A DNA stretch of 34,849 nt from Ruegeria sp. HKCCD8929 (lineage in GTDB: Bacteria; Pseudomonadota; Alphaproteobacteria; Rhodobacterales; Rhodobacteraceae), in the NCBI RefSeq assembly GCF_013031405.1, contig NZ_WPZY01000032.1:1-34849 (forward strand). Reading direction: 5' to 3'. Shown one piece after another: positions 8,173 to 16,227 of this stretch (positions within the stretch are counted from its first letter, which is position 1; every line of letters begins with the position of its first letter). Under the pieces are notes generated by a model. The model was not told the DNA's origin, did no database searches, and saw only the letters and a list, made by a program, of their open reading frames with translations. Position numbers and translations under genes: made by a program.

Positions 8173-8440
8173 GGCCATGACGCGTGTGAAAGGCGCATTC
8201 GCGGAAATACGTCCGGGCTTGATCTACGAAGCATGGATGGCCGACGTCTCCACTGCTGTTTGCATTGCGGCGCAACAGATCGGGCTCACCAAGAACCCAA
8301 CGGATTACCAGCAGTTCCGCTCTGCCTGCGCGGACGAATTTGGCCTGCCTGAACTCGCTGCCTGCGAGGACCGGGAACTACAGTCCAGCGCAAGCAAGGC
8401 AATCAGCGAAGCAGCCGCAGACCTCTATGGCGAATGCTGA
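8099..8440 (+). CDS. Hypothetical protein, 113 aa
   Basis: This small soluble protein (MAAFIQNPNSPEYWNTVKRR at the start, C-terminus ISEAAADLYGEC) has no domain I recognise. AGCGGAGA lies 7-12 bp before its ATG, which supports the start. It overlaps the 3' end of the ParB-like frame by 74 bp. That overlap is long for this gene-dense block and agrees with the idea that the ParB C-terminus has been altered. It sits 35 bp before the DUF932 gene on the same strand and is probably co-transcribed with both neighbours. A spurious ORF cannot be excluded, but composition and the ribosome site favour a gene. Confidence 0.5.
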   Translation: MAAFIQNPNSPEYWNTVKRRTARREAMTRVKGAFAEIRPGLIYEAWMADVSTAVCIAAQQIGLTKNPTDYQQFRSACADEFGLPELAACEDRELQSSASKAISEAAADLYGEC

Positions 8441-8475
8441 GATCGGCAATCCCTTATCACGAAAGGAATGAGACA

Positions 8476-9030
8476 ATGGGCTACAATCGTTACATGCGCG
8501 GAATGTCGAATGGCGGTCTGGTCACGGGTCAGGCCCTGAGCGACGACGACCTGCGCAAGGCCGTTCCGTCGATTTTTGCAACCGAAGCCCACGAGAGCCG
8601 CAGTGAGCGGTTTGTGCCGGTGCCGACCATCGACGTGCTGAGCGAACTGCGCAAGGAAGGGTTCGATCCGTTTTTTGCGCAGCAGGCAAACACCCGCATC
8701 AAGGGCAAGGCGGCCTTCACCAAGCACATGATGCGCCTGCGTCACCGTTCGATCAGCAACGCTGAGGGCGAGGCTTTCGAGATCATTCTGGTCAACGCCA
8801 ACGATGGCACCAGCAGCTATCAGATGGTGCCGGGGTTCTTTCGCTTCGTCTGCGCCAATGGGTTGATGGTGGGAGACAGCTTCAACGAGGTGAAGGTGCG
8901 CCATTCCGGCAATGCCATCCATGAGGTTGTCGAAGGCGCTTATGCGACGCCTTGGGCATCGCAATGGGCGATGCTCAGGGGGAGGTGGCGGTGCCCGTCG
9001 CCACCTCCTTCTCTTAATCGGGAGCATTAG
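8476..9030 (+). pseudogene. Truncated DUF932 (DUF945) family protein
   Basis: The N-terminal ~155 residues match plasmid DUF932 proteins, including AKAAFTKHMMRLRH-like and EIILVNANDGTSSYQMVPGF segments, FRFVCANGLMVGDSF, and VKVRHSGNAIHEVVEGAY. After EGAY the family normally continues for another 100 or more residues, but here the frame runs into ATPWASQWAMLRGRW and stops within a hairpin region. In another frame the same bases read DALGIAMGDAQGEVAVPVAT, which looks like the C-terminus of a coding sequence. This suggests an internal deletion that joined the front of the gene to a foreign 3' end out of frame. The start at 8476 has AAAGGA at 8462-8467. The function of the family is unknown. It is probably inactive. 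Confidence 0.65.
8981..9013 (+). terminator. Hairpin terminator after the DUF932 remnant
   Basis: GGAGGTGGCG (8981-8990) and CGCCACCTCC (8999-9008) form a perfect 10-bp stem with an 8-nt loop, followed by a pyrimidine run TTCTCTT. This is the strongest terminator-like structure of the backbone block, and it lies inside the aberrant 3' end of the DUF932 frame. Confidence 0.55.
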
Positions 9031-9245
9031 GTGTTTGAAGTCGACTTCTATGAGGATGCCGATATGTCGATGTTCTCCGCGCCGCAGTTGGTTATGAGTT
9101 AGATCAACTGACAAAGTTTGTTGCGCAGGCCTTATCTTTGCGAATCCGCAGCAATCTCTATCCATTGAGGCTCGCGACCGCCTCGGGTTTTAAGTAAATG
9201 CGATCCTGCTCGAGGATTCCCATGGTAGCAGGACGGCTAGCTCAC

Positions 9246-9274
9246 TTGTAATACACACCTGTCGTGTGCATACT
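9246..9274 (+). promoter_or_regulatory. Promoter and operator of ccdAB
   Basis: TTGTAA (9246-9251), a 17-bp spacer and CATACT (9269-9274) make a good promoter 24 bp before the ccdA start. The spacer holds the inverted repeat CACAC/GTGTG (9254-9268) with a 5-bp centre, a likely site for autorepression by the CcdA-CcdB complex. Confidence 0.5.
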
Positions 9275-9297
9275 GCATGCGACAAACAGGAACAGCC

Positions 9298-9543
9298 ATG
9301 TCTCAGCTTGCAAGTGAAAAACAACGCACAAATGTGACCCTGAACGCCAAAAACCTGGCGAAAGCCCGCGAATTTGGTCTCAACGTTTCGGCGATCAGTG
9401 ATGCCGCATTGGCCGACGCAGTTGCGCAGGCTCAGGCAAAGGCGTGGGCTGAAGAGAACGCAGCGGCAATTGCAGAGCGTCGAGAGTGGATCAAAAAGAA
9501 CGGAACGCCGCTGGCTGACGTTCAGGTCCTGCGGACCGATTGA
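9298..9543 (+). CDS. ccdA: CcdA-type antitoxin
   Basis: This 81-residue protein has the CcdA pattern: a ribbon-helix-helix N-terminus (QRTNVTLNAKNLAKAREFGL, then NVSAISDAALADAV) and a C-terminal toxin-binding tail (AWAEENAAAIAERREWIKKN and GTPLADVQVLRTD). The F-x-x-L-R-like tail element of E. coli CcdA has the counterpart VQVLRTD here. In the family, CcdA binds and removes CcdB from DNA gyrase and represses the operon. The ATG at 9298 is preceded by CAGGAA; an earlier in-frame ATG at 9277 lies next to the -10 and is unlikely. The stop TGA shares its last base with the ccdB start. This is the second addiction module in the window. Confidence 0.85.
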   Translation: MSQLASEKQRTNVTLNAKNLAKAREFGLNVSAISDAALADAVAQAQAKAWAEENAAAIAERREWIKKNGTPLADVQVLRTD

Positions 9544-9839
9544 TGCCGCAGTTTCACGTTTACGAACTTGCCGATGGCCGCTTGTTGCTCGACCTGCAAT
9601 CAGACTTGATCGACACCGGCAGCCGCGTCGTCGCCCCCTTGTTTCGCGAGACCCAAGGGCCCTCTCAGATCAACCGCCTTGAACCTATCCTCAAAGTAAA
9701 TGGTGTTGCCTACGTCCTGCACACAGCGGAACTGGCCGCGGTGCCAACAAGCCTCCTGAAAGGTCAACCCCTGGCTGATCTGACGGAGTTTGACTACGAA
9801 ATTCGAGGGGCCCTCGACATGGTGTTTTCGGGGTTTTGA
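9543..9839 (+). CDS. ccdB: CcdB-type gyrase-poison toxin
   Basis: This 98-residue protein aligns along its length with CcdB: QFHVYELADGRLLLDLQSDL, then IDTGSRVVAPL, a Val-Tyr-Val-Leu-containing strand, and TELAAVPTSLLKGQPLADLT. In E. coli, CcdB traps DNA gyrase through its C-terminal Trp-Gly-Ile. Here the C-terminus reads MVFSGF, so the tryptophan position is Ser and only the Gly is kept. That could mean reduced gyrase poisoning, or a natural variant of alphaproteobacterial members. The ATG at 9543 overlaps the ccdA stop by one base (TGATG), giving tight translational coupling. The length is standard for the family (E. coli CcdB has 101 residues). Confidence 0.85.
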   Translation: MPQFHVYELADGRLLLDLQSDLIDTGSRVVAPLFRETQGPSQINRLEPILKVNGVAYVLHTAELAAVPTSLLKGQPLADLTEFDYEIRGALDMVFSGF

Positions 9840-9843
9840 AGCC

Positions 9844-10128
9844 CCATTTGGCGCTGCCCTCGAGGCAGGCAAAGACAGCACTGAACTGGAGAGCTAGCTG
9901 CGCGGTAGCTTGAGCCCATTGTCAGAGGTATCAGCCAAAGGGCAGCGAGAGAGTTCTGAAAATGATCAGCACAATGTCCATGATAACAGGCCAAGCGCAG
10001 CTAATATTTAACATAATTTCGCTTACACCGCTGTGTCGCCGTAGTGGATCTCGCTCTATTTCCGGTTTCGAAATCCCCGATTCTGCTGAAAAAGCGTCAC
10101 GTTCAAAGCTTAGCTACAGCGCCTTTAT
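9844..10128. other. Intergenic region downstream of ccdAB
   Basis: I see no gene here. CTGCC/GGCAG with a short centre (around 9856-9870) could form a weak hairpin behind ccdB, but it lacks a T-run. The composition becomes more AT-rich, which marks the passage from plasmid backbone to the catabolic island. Confidence 0.35.
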
Positions 10129-10341
10129 TCACCCTTTAGTCTCTTGATCTGACGCCTCGTCGGGCCAACCAGAAAGGAAAAACTGCCAGGTCGCGATGGC
10201 CCCAATCGCGCCAAACAGAATGGCCCAGAACAAGTTCCCGGTAACAAGCTCCAAGATTGCCCATCCAACGCTCAAGAGTGTGACGGCAACCCGCCGCCAG
10301 AGCGGAAGAAAGAAGGGTACGCGAAGTTCGAACATGTTCAT
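10129..10341 (-). CDS. Small membrane protein (DUF3329-like)
   Basis: This is a 70-residue protein with two predicted membrane helices, RRVAVTLLSVGWAILELVTG and LFWAILFGAIGAIATWQFFL, after a short N-terminus with PLWRR. Small proteins of this shape, with a PLWRR...GWA..E...G..FWAILF pattern, are common in roseobacters and resemble what is annotated as DUF3329. The function is unknown. It lies downstream of, and on the same strand as, the sugar operon, 222 bp after the permease gene, so it is probably a separate unit. The gap 10342-10563 shows no gene. Confidence 0.5.
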   Translation of the reverse strand: MNMFELRVPFFLPLWRRVAVTLLSVGWAILELVTGNLFWAILFGAIGAIATWQFFLSGWPDEASDQETKG

Positions 10342-10563
10342 CGGGGGATTACTCCAACGCTATGGAACACGTGATGTTAGACCTCTGGCACGATAGGTGC
10401 GCCAGCAAATGCAATCAACCAACGCCCTACCCCACGGTTACACGTCTCGGATTCTGCGCAAGCCGTTGAGTGGTTGCAAAGGTCGACGGCCGCACTGCCA
10501 ACATTCAATGCCTCGGCATCGTTGCGCACAGCTCAGGCAGTCCCACCACGATGTCATTCGCTG

Positions 10564-11565
10564 TTACTTCACCACGTCCACCTTGCTTCTGTTCAGCGAA
10601 ATAGCGATGGCCGCAATCAGCAAAACACCCAAAGCGACCTGACTCCATGATGGTGGCACGCCCGCGATTGTCAGCCCGTTGCGGACGATTGTCAGGGTCA
10701 ATGCGCCGATGATTGTTTTGACCACACTGCCATAGCCACCTGTCAGCGGCGTACCACCAAGCGCAACTGCAGCAATTGCGTCGAGCTCAATCATCAGACC
10801 CGCCTGAGGCGTTGCCGCCCCTGCCCTTGCCAGGTTGACGCAAGCCGCCAACCCCACCATCAATCCTGCAGCGGCAAAGACCTTGATCTTGAACGTCGTG
10901 ACATTGATCCCGACCAGGCGGAGGACTTTCTCATTGCCACCTACGGCGCGCAACTGTTGACCAAAAACGGTCTTCTCATAAAAGGCCCACATGAACAGCG
11001 CGACAATCGCCGCAAGAATGAAGATCGCGGGGAATTTGCCCATCGATAAAAGCCAGGGTGCTGCGACAGACGAGATGTTGGTGCCGCCTGACACGCTATC
11101 GTCCGTTATGTAGATCGCGGTGCCGTCGGACGCGATAATCACAACGGCGCGCACGATGATCAGCATTGCCAAGGTTGTCACAAATGATGGGATCTTGAGC
11201 AGTGAAATAATCAGGCCGTTGACCATGCCAACAAGGCCACCTGCGACAATTCCCAGGATCAAGCCCACATCCCCGAACCAGAGCATTCCAAGTGCCCCCA
11301 GAAACGCCGAAAATGCCAGGCTTGACCCGATGGAGATATCAATTGAACCGGTTGTAACGATCATCAACTGCGCAAATGCCAGTAACATCAAGACAGGCGT
11401 TTGCTGCGCGATGAACGTCCAGTTGCGCATCGACATGAAGCGGTCGCCGGAAATCGCCCAGAACAACAAGATCACCAGAACAATGGCAATGAAAGGCACA
11501 TAGTCTCGCAACATTTCCGCGCGTTTGGGCGTCAGGAAGGGGCCGGAGGCGGTTGTTTCGGTCAT
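10564..11565 (-). CDS. Sugar ABC transporter permease (CUT2 / FrcC-RbsC type)
   Basis: This 333-residue integral membrane protein of the ribose/fructose permease family has 8-10 hydrophobic segments. The family hallmarks TTGSIDISIGSSLAFSAF, GLIISLLKIPSFVTTLAMLI, VGGNEKVLRLVGIN and AIAAVALGGTPLTGGYGSV are all present. It should form the membrane channel for the sugar delivered by the binding protein at 17799-18875, powered by the ATPase 10 bp upstream. GGAGA precedes its ATG. It is the last gene of the fructoside operon. Whether the substrate is fructose, sucrose or another fructoside cannot be decided from the permease alone; the cytoplasmic GH32 enzyme argues for intact fructoside entry. Confidence 0.85.
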   Translation of the reverse strand: MTETTASGPFLTPKRAEMLRDYVPFIAIVLVILLFWAISGDRFMSMRNWTFIAQQTPVLMLLAFAQLMIVTTGSIDISIGSSLAFSAFLGALGMLWFGDVGLILGIVAGGLVGMVNGLIISLLKIPSFVTTLAMLIIVRAVVIIASDGTAIYITDDSVSGGTNISSVAAPWLLSMGKFPAIFILAAIVALFMWAFYEKTVFGQQLRAVGGNEKVLRLVGINVTTFKIKVFAAAGLMVGLAACVNLARAGAATPQAGLMIELDAIAAVALGGTPLTGGYGSVVKTIIGALTLTIVRNGLTIAGVPPSWSQVALGVLLIAAIAISLNRSKVDVVK

Positions 11566-11575
11566 GTCGTTCTCC

Positions 11576-12331
11576 TCATTCGCCGAGAGTTATGGCCTTC
11601 ACGAGCCGGTCCGAAGTAATCTCGTCGCGTTTGAATTCACGCGATGTGACCCCGTGATGGGTCACTACGATACGGTCAGCGAGGCGGCGCACCTGATCGA
11701 GATTGTGGCTGACCAAAAGGAATGACGTGCCCTGCTTGTCGCGCACATCCTCAACCAATCGCTCGACCTCCGCCGTTTCATTCGGTCCAAGTGCAGCGGT
11801 CGGTTCGTCAAGGATTACGATGTCGCTTCCCCAGGCAATGGCGCGCCCGATCGCGATACTTTGTTGTTGTCCTCCTGACATCGAGGAGATTGGTTGTGAC
11901 AAATCCTGAACGGTGGTGACATTGAGCTGCGCGAGGGCTTCACGGGTTTTTTCGCGCATCTTTCGTTCATCCACAAAAATCCCCCATTTGCGGGGGATGC
12001 GCCCCAGAAACAGGTTGTATGGCGCCGTCATATTGGGAACCAATGCCAGATCCTGATAGACAACTTCGATCCCGCATTCCTGCATATGAGAAACGCTGTG
12101 CTCAGCGCGGGACACTTCCTTGCCATTGATGATGATCTCTCCACCGTCCGGAACATGGGCCCCAGCCACAACTTTCATCAACGTTGATTTTCCGGCACCA
12201 TTTCCGCCCACGATCGCGACAACTTCACCGCGATGAAGATCAAAGGAGCCGTCACGCAATGCCTGGACACCACCGAATGACTTCGAAACGTGTTTCACCG
12301 AAAGAAGAGGTTGAGCCGTCTGGTCATTCAT
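11576..12331 (-). CDS. Sugar ABC transporter ATP-binding protein (FrcA-like, single domain)
   Basis: This 251-residue ABC ATPase has Walker A GGNGAGKST (42-50), Q-loop VVYQDLALV, signature MSGGQQQ, Walker B IVILDEPTAALG and switch His in SHN. It has only one nucleotide-binding domain, unlike the two-domain RbsA/XylG type, and so resembles FrcA of Sinorhizobium fructose transport; it should work as a homodimer. The ATG at 12331 is chosen because AAGGAG lies 7 bp upstream; an in-frame extension of 29 codons runs back into the regulator gene and is not family-like. The gene lies 19 bp after the ROK regulator stop and 10 bp before the permease, so all three are co-transcribed. Confidence 0.87.
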   Translation of the reverse strand: MNDQTAQPLLSVKHVSKSFGGVQALRDGSFDLHRGEVVAIVGGNGAGKSTLMKVVAGAHVPDGGEIIINGKEVSRAEHSVSHMQECGIEVVYQDLALVPNMTAPYNLFLGRIPRKWGIFVDERKMREKTREALAQLNVTTVQDLSQPISSMSGGQQQSIAIGRAIAWGSDIVILDEPTAALGPNETAEVERLVEDVRDKQGTSFLLVSHNLDQVRRLADRIVVTHHGVTSREFKRDEITSDRLVKAITLGE

Positions 12332-12350
12332 AGTGGGTTCTCCTTCATTC

Positions 12351-13583
12351 CTATCCGCTTGCTTCGGCAACAAGGGCTTCTGGCTCGGCTCTGGGAGAAC
12401 CGAGATAGGTTTGTGCAAGTACGTCCAGAAAGGCTCCGCGCAGAACTGTATCTTCGCTTTGCTGGCTCAGCTCGATGTCGACCGCATCATAGATGCTTGG
12501 CAAAACCGTCGCTCTTACATGGGTCTTGATTTGTTCAAGAAAGTTTTGACCGAACCCGGCATATTCGTCTCCGATCACCACCAAATCCGGATTGACGAAG
12601 TTGATGCAGTTGGTGATGCCTTGCGCCAGATAGCGTGCAACCCTGTCCACCTCTTCGCTAGCAAGCCCGTCTTCCGCCGCGTATGCGTCGAGGACCTGAG
12701 AAAAATCAGCGTCTGAAGTCAATGTCGTGCCGCTGACGTCCCCCGCGCGCTCCCGAATGGCGCGCAGTAGAGCAATGCGTGACGTAAAGAGTTCCAGACA
12801 GCCTCGATTTCCACATTTGCACTGCTCGCCATCAACGCTGATGGACGTATGCCCCAGTTCACCTGCAAGTCCTTGCGCCCCGCGGTGCACATGGCCATCC
12901 ACGACAAGCGCCGAGCCGATCCCCTGACCGGCGGACACGTACAACATGACCTTGGCCCCCAGCGCCCGGCCATGATGGCGCCATTCAGTCAAGGCTGCTG
13001 CCTTGGCGTCGTGTGTGGAGTGAACAGGAATGTCGGGGTAGCGGGAGCGCAGCTCGGGGATCAGATCGAAGCCCTGCCATTGCGGGCTTTCAGTCATGAG
13101 GATGACACGTTCATCCCGCTCCAGGAACGGGCCAGGAACAGCCACGCCAATGCCATCGACCTGTTTCAAATTGCCAATCTGGCGATCCAGTATCTCGGAG
13201 ATCTCCTTGAAAGTCTGCTTGGCGGACCCGTCTCGTGCGATGGGGAATTCATTGGTCTCCAGCAAGTCACCGCGCAGATTGAATGCAGCGATGGAAAAGC
13301 TACGCCGCTGCAGTCGGAGACAGAGGATGTATCGCCCGGAACCGACAAAGGCCAGGTTGATCGATCGCCGGCCGCGCCCCCCGCGAACAAGCCCCACTTC
13401 CTCTACGATGCCATTGTCGATAAGGGGTGCAATTGCACGGGTGACGGTCGCCTGATCCAATCCGGTGGCTACGCTGATTTCCTTGCGCGAGCACTCTCCC
13501 ATGTCGTGCAAAGCCGCAAGGATGGCGCGCCTGTTGTGGCCTTGAATGCCTTCGATCGACAGGCCTTTTTGAGCAAGCTTCAT
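12351..13583 (-). CDS. ROK-family transcriptional regulator
   Basis: This protein of about 410 residues has an N-terminal winged helix (NRRAILAALHDMGECSRKEI, then SVATGLDQATVTRAIAPLID) and a ROK sugar-binding domain. ROK signatures are VDGIGVAVPGPF, AGQGIGSALVVDGHVHRGAQ, LAGELGHTSI, and the zinc motif CKCGNRGCLE. It probably senses fructose or a phosphorylated derivative and represses this operon. The start at 13583 is preferred over 13619 because the first has no ribosome site. Just upstream, CCAATTATTGCAATTTGG (13593-13610) shares TGCAATT with the operon's main operator, a possible internal control site. Unusually, the regulator is embedded between the catabolic and transporter genes and is not divergent from the operon. 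Confidence 0.82.
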   Translation of the reverse strand: MKLAQKGLSIEGIQGHNRRAILAALHDMGECSRKEISVATGLDQATVTRAIAPLIDNGIVEEVGLVRGGRGRRSINLAFVGSGRYILCLRLQRRSFSIAAFNLRGDLLETNEFPIARDGSAKQTFKEISEILDRQIGNLKQVDGIGVAVPGPFLERDERVILMTESPQWQGFDLIPELRSRYPDIPVHSTHDAKAAALTEWRHHGRALGAKVMLYVSAGQGIGSALVVDGHVHRGAQGLAGELGHTSISVDGEQCKCGNRGCLELFTSRIALLRAIRERAGDVSGTTLTSDADFSQVLDAYAAEDGLASEEVDRVARYLAQGITNCINFVNPDLVVIGDEYAGFGQNFLEQIKTHVRATVLPSIYDAVDIELSQQSEDTVLRGAFLDVLAQTYLGSPRAEPEALVAEASG

Positions 13584-13658
13584 GTCCGAACCCCAATTAT
13601 TGCAATTTGGCTCAAACATAGCGAGTTTTGCTTGCGACCTGCAATCAACTGTGGGGTG

Positions 13659-14303
13659 CTACGCATTGACGACCTCCTGAAACAGGATGTCGGCGAATGT
13701 AGCACTTTGTCGGATCCTCTCCGCGTTGGGCATGTCGGTCTTGGTGATCTTTTCCCGCGTCTCGACTTCACCTCTGCCGCCACGTTCGTGGCGTTGCATC
13801 AAGCGCTGCTTCAGGAGATCGTCCGGCGTATCTACAAAGATACGCAGGTCGAAATGCGATGCCGCTTGAAGCCAGGGCGCTTCATTCATCAGAATGTAGT
13901 TGCCCTCGATTATGCAAACGGCTTCGTTTCCTTCGATCCGGGTCCCTTCTGGGACCGGGTCATGTATGTGCCGGGAATATCGCGGCCACCAGAACGCATC
14001 TCCCTTGGACAAACGTTCCACCGCGCGGGCAAACGCGTTGCCATCAAATGTATCGATACGGCCTTTCACGCTCCTAAGCCCTTCGGCCTCAAGCTGGGCG
14101 TTTGTTTTGTGAAACCCGTCCATCGGGCAGTAGGCAGCGATGTGCCCGGCAGCGCGTAAATCCTCGGCCAGCCGCTCGGACAGCGTAGATTTGCCCGTCG
14201 CCGGAGGCCCCGCAATTGCGACAATGAGCGGCGGTTGACCTGCACCTATCCGCTTTTCAATTGCGCCCAGAAGGCTGGGATAGTCGGCGAGCTGCTCAGG
14301 CAT
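13659..14303 (-). CDS. P-loop sugar/nucleoside kinase (FrcK-like)
   Basis: This 214-residue P-loop kinase is related to uridine and pantothenate kinases. Walker A GPPATGKST is at 32-40, DGFHKTN is a substrate-binding segment, and IIEGNYILMNEAPW is the usual strand and helix before the lid, followed by RLMQRHERGG. In Sinorhizobium meliloti the fructose operon frcBCAK ends with such a kinase, so the context fits a sugar kinase role here. The ATG at 14303 has GGAG 8 bp upstream and overlaps the PfkB stop by 8 bp; a longer start at 14327 is possible. With PfkB next door the operon encodes two potential sugar kinases. Which one acts on fructose and which on a phosphorylated or different sugar is unknown. 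Confidence 0.72.
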   Translation of the reverse strand: MPEQLADYPSLLGAIEKRIGAGQPPLIVAIAGPPATGKSTLSERLAEDLRAAGHIAAYCPMDGFHKTNAQLEAEGLRSVKGRIDTFDGNAFARAVERLSKGDAFWWPRYSRHIHDPVPEGTRIEGNEAVCIIEGNYILMNEAPWLQAASHFDLRIFVDTPDDLLKQRLMQRHERGGRGEVETREKITKTDMPNAERIRQSATFADILFQEVVNA

Positions 14304-15147
14304 CCATCCAACTCCGCGTACCCGCATGAGTGCATGACTTACCCGCGATCTGGTTGGCGATATTCAGCGCATCTATAAATGACCCGATCTCGAGATACGC
14401 GTGGCAGAAAACGCCGTGGAAAATGTCCCCTGCGCCCAAGCTATCGACAACGTCCACCTCCAAAGCGGGTATCTCACCCTGACGTCCCTGATCATGCCAG
14501 ACGACCCCAGCGTGACCCCGTGTCATCGCCCAGCGATGGATGCCCAGGTCCTCACACATATTGGCAAAGGCGCGCGGTCCCTCGGGACAAAACACGTCGC
14601 TGACAATTGGAATATCGGCCAGCTTTAGAAAGTCCGGTGACCAGTCTTTCCAGCCACCGCCATCCAAAATGATTGGCCCTTCAAACGCGCGCAAAGCGTC
14701 AGCGTGCGCCGCGACAAAATGCCGTTCGTACTGGTCGATCTGAATCAACCCGTATCCTTCCGTCAGGATCAGATCCTCTTGAGAATGCACCAGTTCGCAC
14801 TCATCCCCTGCGCCATTGACAATCATCCTGGCCCCAAGGCTCCGGGTTGAAACAACTGTCGAAAGAGGGATGCGATAGTCCGGGTCATTACAGATGTCGT
14901 GCACCGTAACGTTTCTGTCCTTCAGATCGGACGTCAGCATTGTCTTCATTGGGCCCGGCGCACCCAGCGATGTAGCCAGCGCCGCCCTTCCGCCAAGATG
15001 GGCGAACGTAACGGCGGCGTTCAAAGCAGACCCGCCCGGGATCACATCATTGCTCAAAGCCTTGGTCTTCCCGTCCGGACCCGGAAAATCCTCGACAAGC
15101 GCGGTGACATCCATCACCGAGCGGCCTATGAACAGCGCCCGGCTCAC
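14296..15147 (-). CDS. PfkB-family carbohydrate kinase
   Basis: This 283-residue ribokinase/PfkB fold protein has the N-terminal GGSALNAAVTFAHLGGRAAL motif (38-57) for sugar binding and the C-terminal ATP and catalytic motif VDSLGAGDIFHG with Asp241 as catalytic base. It likely phosphorylates fructose or a fructose phosphate released by the GH32 enzyme and thereby supplies the adjacent aldolase. The start is GTG, overlapping the aldolase stop in GTGA. The length is slightly short for the family but all key motifs are present. PfkB members range from fructokinase to 1-phosphofructokinase and other sugars, so the exact reaction is inferred from neighbours. Confidence 0.8.
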   Translation of the reverse strand: MSRALFIGRSVMDVTALVEDFPGPDGKTKALSNDVIPGGSALNAAVTFAHLGGRAALATSLGAPGPMKTMLTSDLKDRNVTVHDICNDPDYRIPLSTVVSTRSLGARMIVNGAGDECELVHSQEDLILTEGYGLIQIDQYERHFVAAHADALRAFEGPIILDGGGWKDWSPDFLKLADIPIVSDVFCPEGPRAFANMCEDLGIHRWAMTRGHAGVVWHDQGRQGEIPALEVDVVDSLGAGDIFHGVFCHAYLEIGSFIDALNIANQIAGKSCTHAGTRSWMDA

Positions 15148-16217
15148 GCGGCCTTCCGGGATGGATCGAGCCCGCCATCAGCATACCGCTTTGCCATTTC
15201 GGCAACTGGGATCGGCTTGATTTTACACCCGTGGCCCGCTGCCCCGAACCTCTCGAACCTGTCACGGACCAGCGTCTCAAGCTCCGCCATCCCGGCCAGG
15301 ATAAACGCCCGCGGATCGAAGTTCGACGGGTTGTCCCGGGAGAAGCGCCGCATCGCGCCGGACATGGCCATGCGGCAATCGGTGTCGATGTTGATTTTTC
15401 GAACACCATGTCGGATCCCACGTTCGATCTCTTCGACGGGGACACCCCAGGTTTGTGGCATTTCACCACCAGAGGCGTTTATCAGGTCCTGCAATCCCTG
15501 TGGCACAGAGCTCGATCCATGCATCACAAGATGAGTATTCGGTACGCGACGGTGGATCGCCTCAATCTGGCTGATGGCCAGGATGTCGCCATCCGGTTCC
15601 CGTGTGAACTTATAAGCGCCATGAGATGTCCCACAGGCTATCGCAAGCGCATCAACCTTGGTTGCAGCAACAAACTCCGCCGCCTGATCGGGGTCGGTCA
15701 ATAGCTGATCGTGATCCAGTTTGCCCTCTGCCCCGGACCCGTCTTCTTCACCCGCCTCGCCGGTTTCCAGCGATCCAAGAACACCCAGCTCTCCTTCGAT
15801 TGACGCACCCGTCCAATGCGCGATCTGTGCAACGCGGGCCGTGATATCGACGTTGTGGGCATAGCTGGCGGGTGTCTTGCCGTCGCCCATCAGGGAGCCA
15901 TCCATCATAGCCGAGGTGAACCCCGCAGCGATGGCGCTGACGCAGGCCTGTTCATCATGGCCGTGGTCCTGGTGCAGACAGATTGGGTTGTCGGGATACA
16001 TGGACGCCAGTGCATTCACTATGGCGACGATCATCCGATCTCCGGCATAGGCCCTGCGAACATTCAAACTGGCCTGAAGGATCACCGGTGCGTCGCAGGC
16101 GCGCGCAGCGTTCATGATCGCAAGGCCCTGCTCCATATTGGAGATGTTGAACGCCGGCACACCAAATCCTTGATCCGCCGCATAATCAAGCAATTGTCTG
16201 AGGGTTATGAGGGGCAT
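15144..16217 (-). CDS. Class II fructose-bisphosphate aldolase
   Basis: This 357-residue class II (zinc) aldolase has LHQDHGHD (81-88) with catalytic Asp84 and zinc ligand His85, a Glu-rich metal segment (EGELGVLGS, 141-149), CGTSHGAYKF with a zinc-ligand His, MHGSSSVP with the third His, and KINIDTDCRMA for phosphate binding. It should cleave fructose-1,6-bisphosphate, or a related ketose phosphate, to triose phosphates (EC 4.1.2.13 if classical). The ATG at 16217 follows the GH32 stop by 10 bp, with AAAGG upstream; the much longer open frame back to 16526 is not family-like. An aldolase dedicated to a fructoside operon suggests that the pathway completes cleavage locally. That matters in roseobacters, many of which favour Entner-Doudoroff metabolism over classical glycolysis. 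Confidence 0.85.
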   Translation of the reverse strand: MPLITLRQLLDYAADQGFGVPAFNISNMEQGLAIMNAARACDAPVILQASLNVRRAYAGDRMIVAIVNALASMYPDNPICLHQDHGHDEQACVSAIAAGFTSAMMDGSLMGDGKTPASYAHNVDITARVAQIAHWTGASIEGELGVLGSLETGEAGEEDGSGAEGKLDHDQLLTDPDQAAEFVAATKVDALAIACGTSHGAYKFTREPDGDILAISQIEAIHRRVPNTHLVMHGSSSVPQGLQDLINASGGEMPQTWGVPVEEIERGIRHGVRKINIDTDCRMAMSGAMRRFSRDNPSNFDPRAFILAGMAELETLVRDRFERFGAAGHGCKIKPIPVAEMAKRYADGGLDPSRKAA

Positions 16218-16227
16218 GGCAAGGCCT

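Noticed and set aside
8425..9165. Minus-strand open frame of 246 codons
   Set aside because: It is antisense to the DUF932 gene, has low-complexity Arg/Pro/His composition and no recognisable family.
12849..14159. Plus-strand open frame of 436 codons
   Set aside because: It lies opposite the ROK and kinase genes, both of which have full family motifs on the minus strand.
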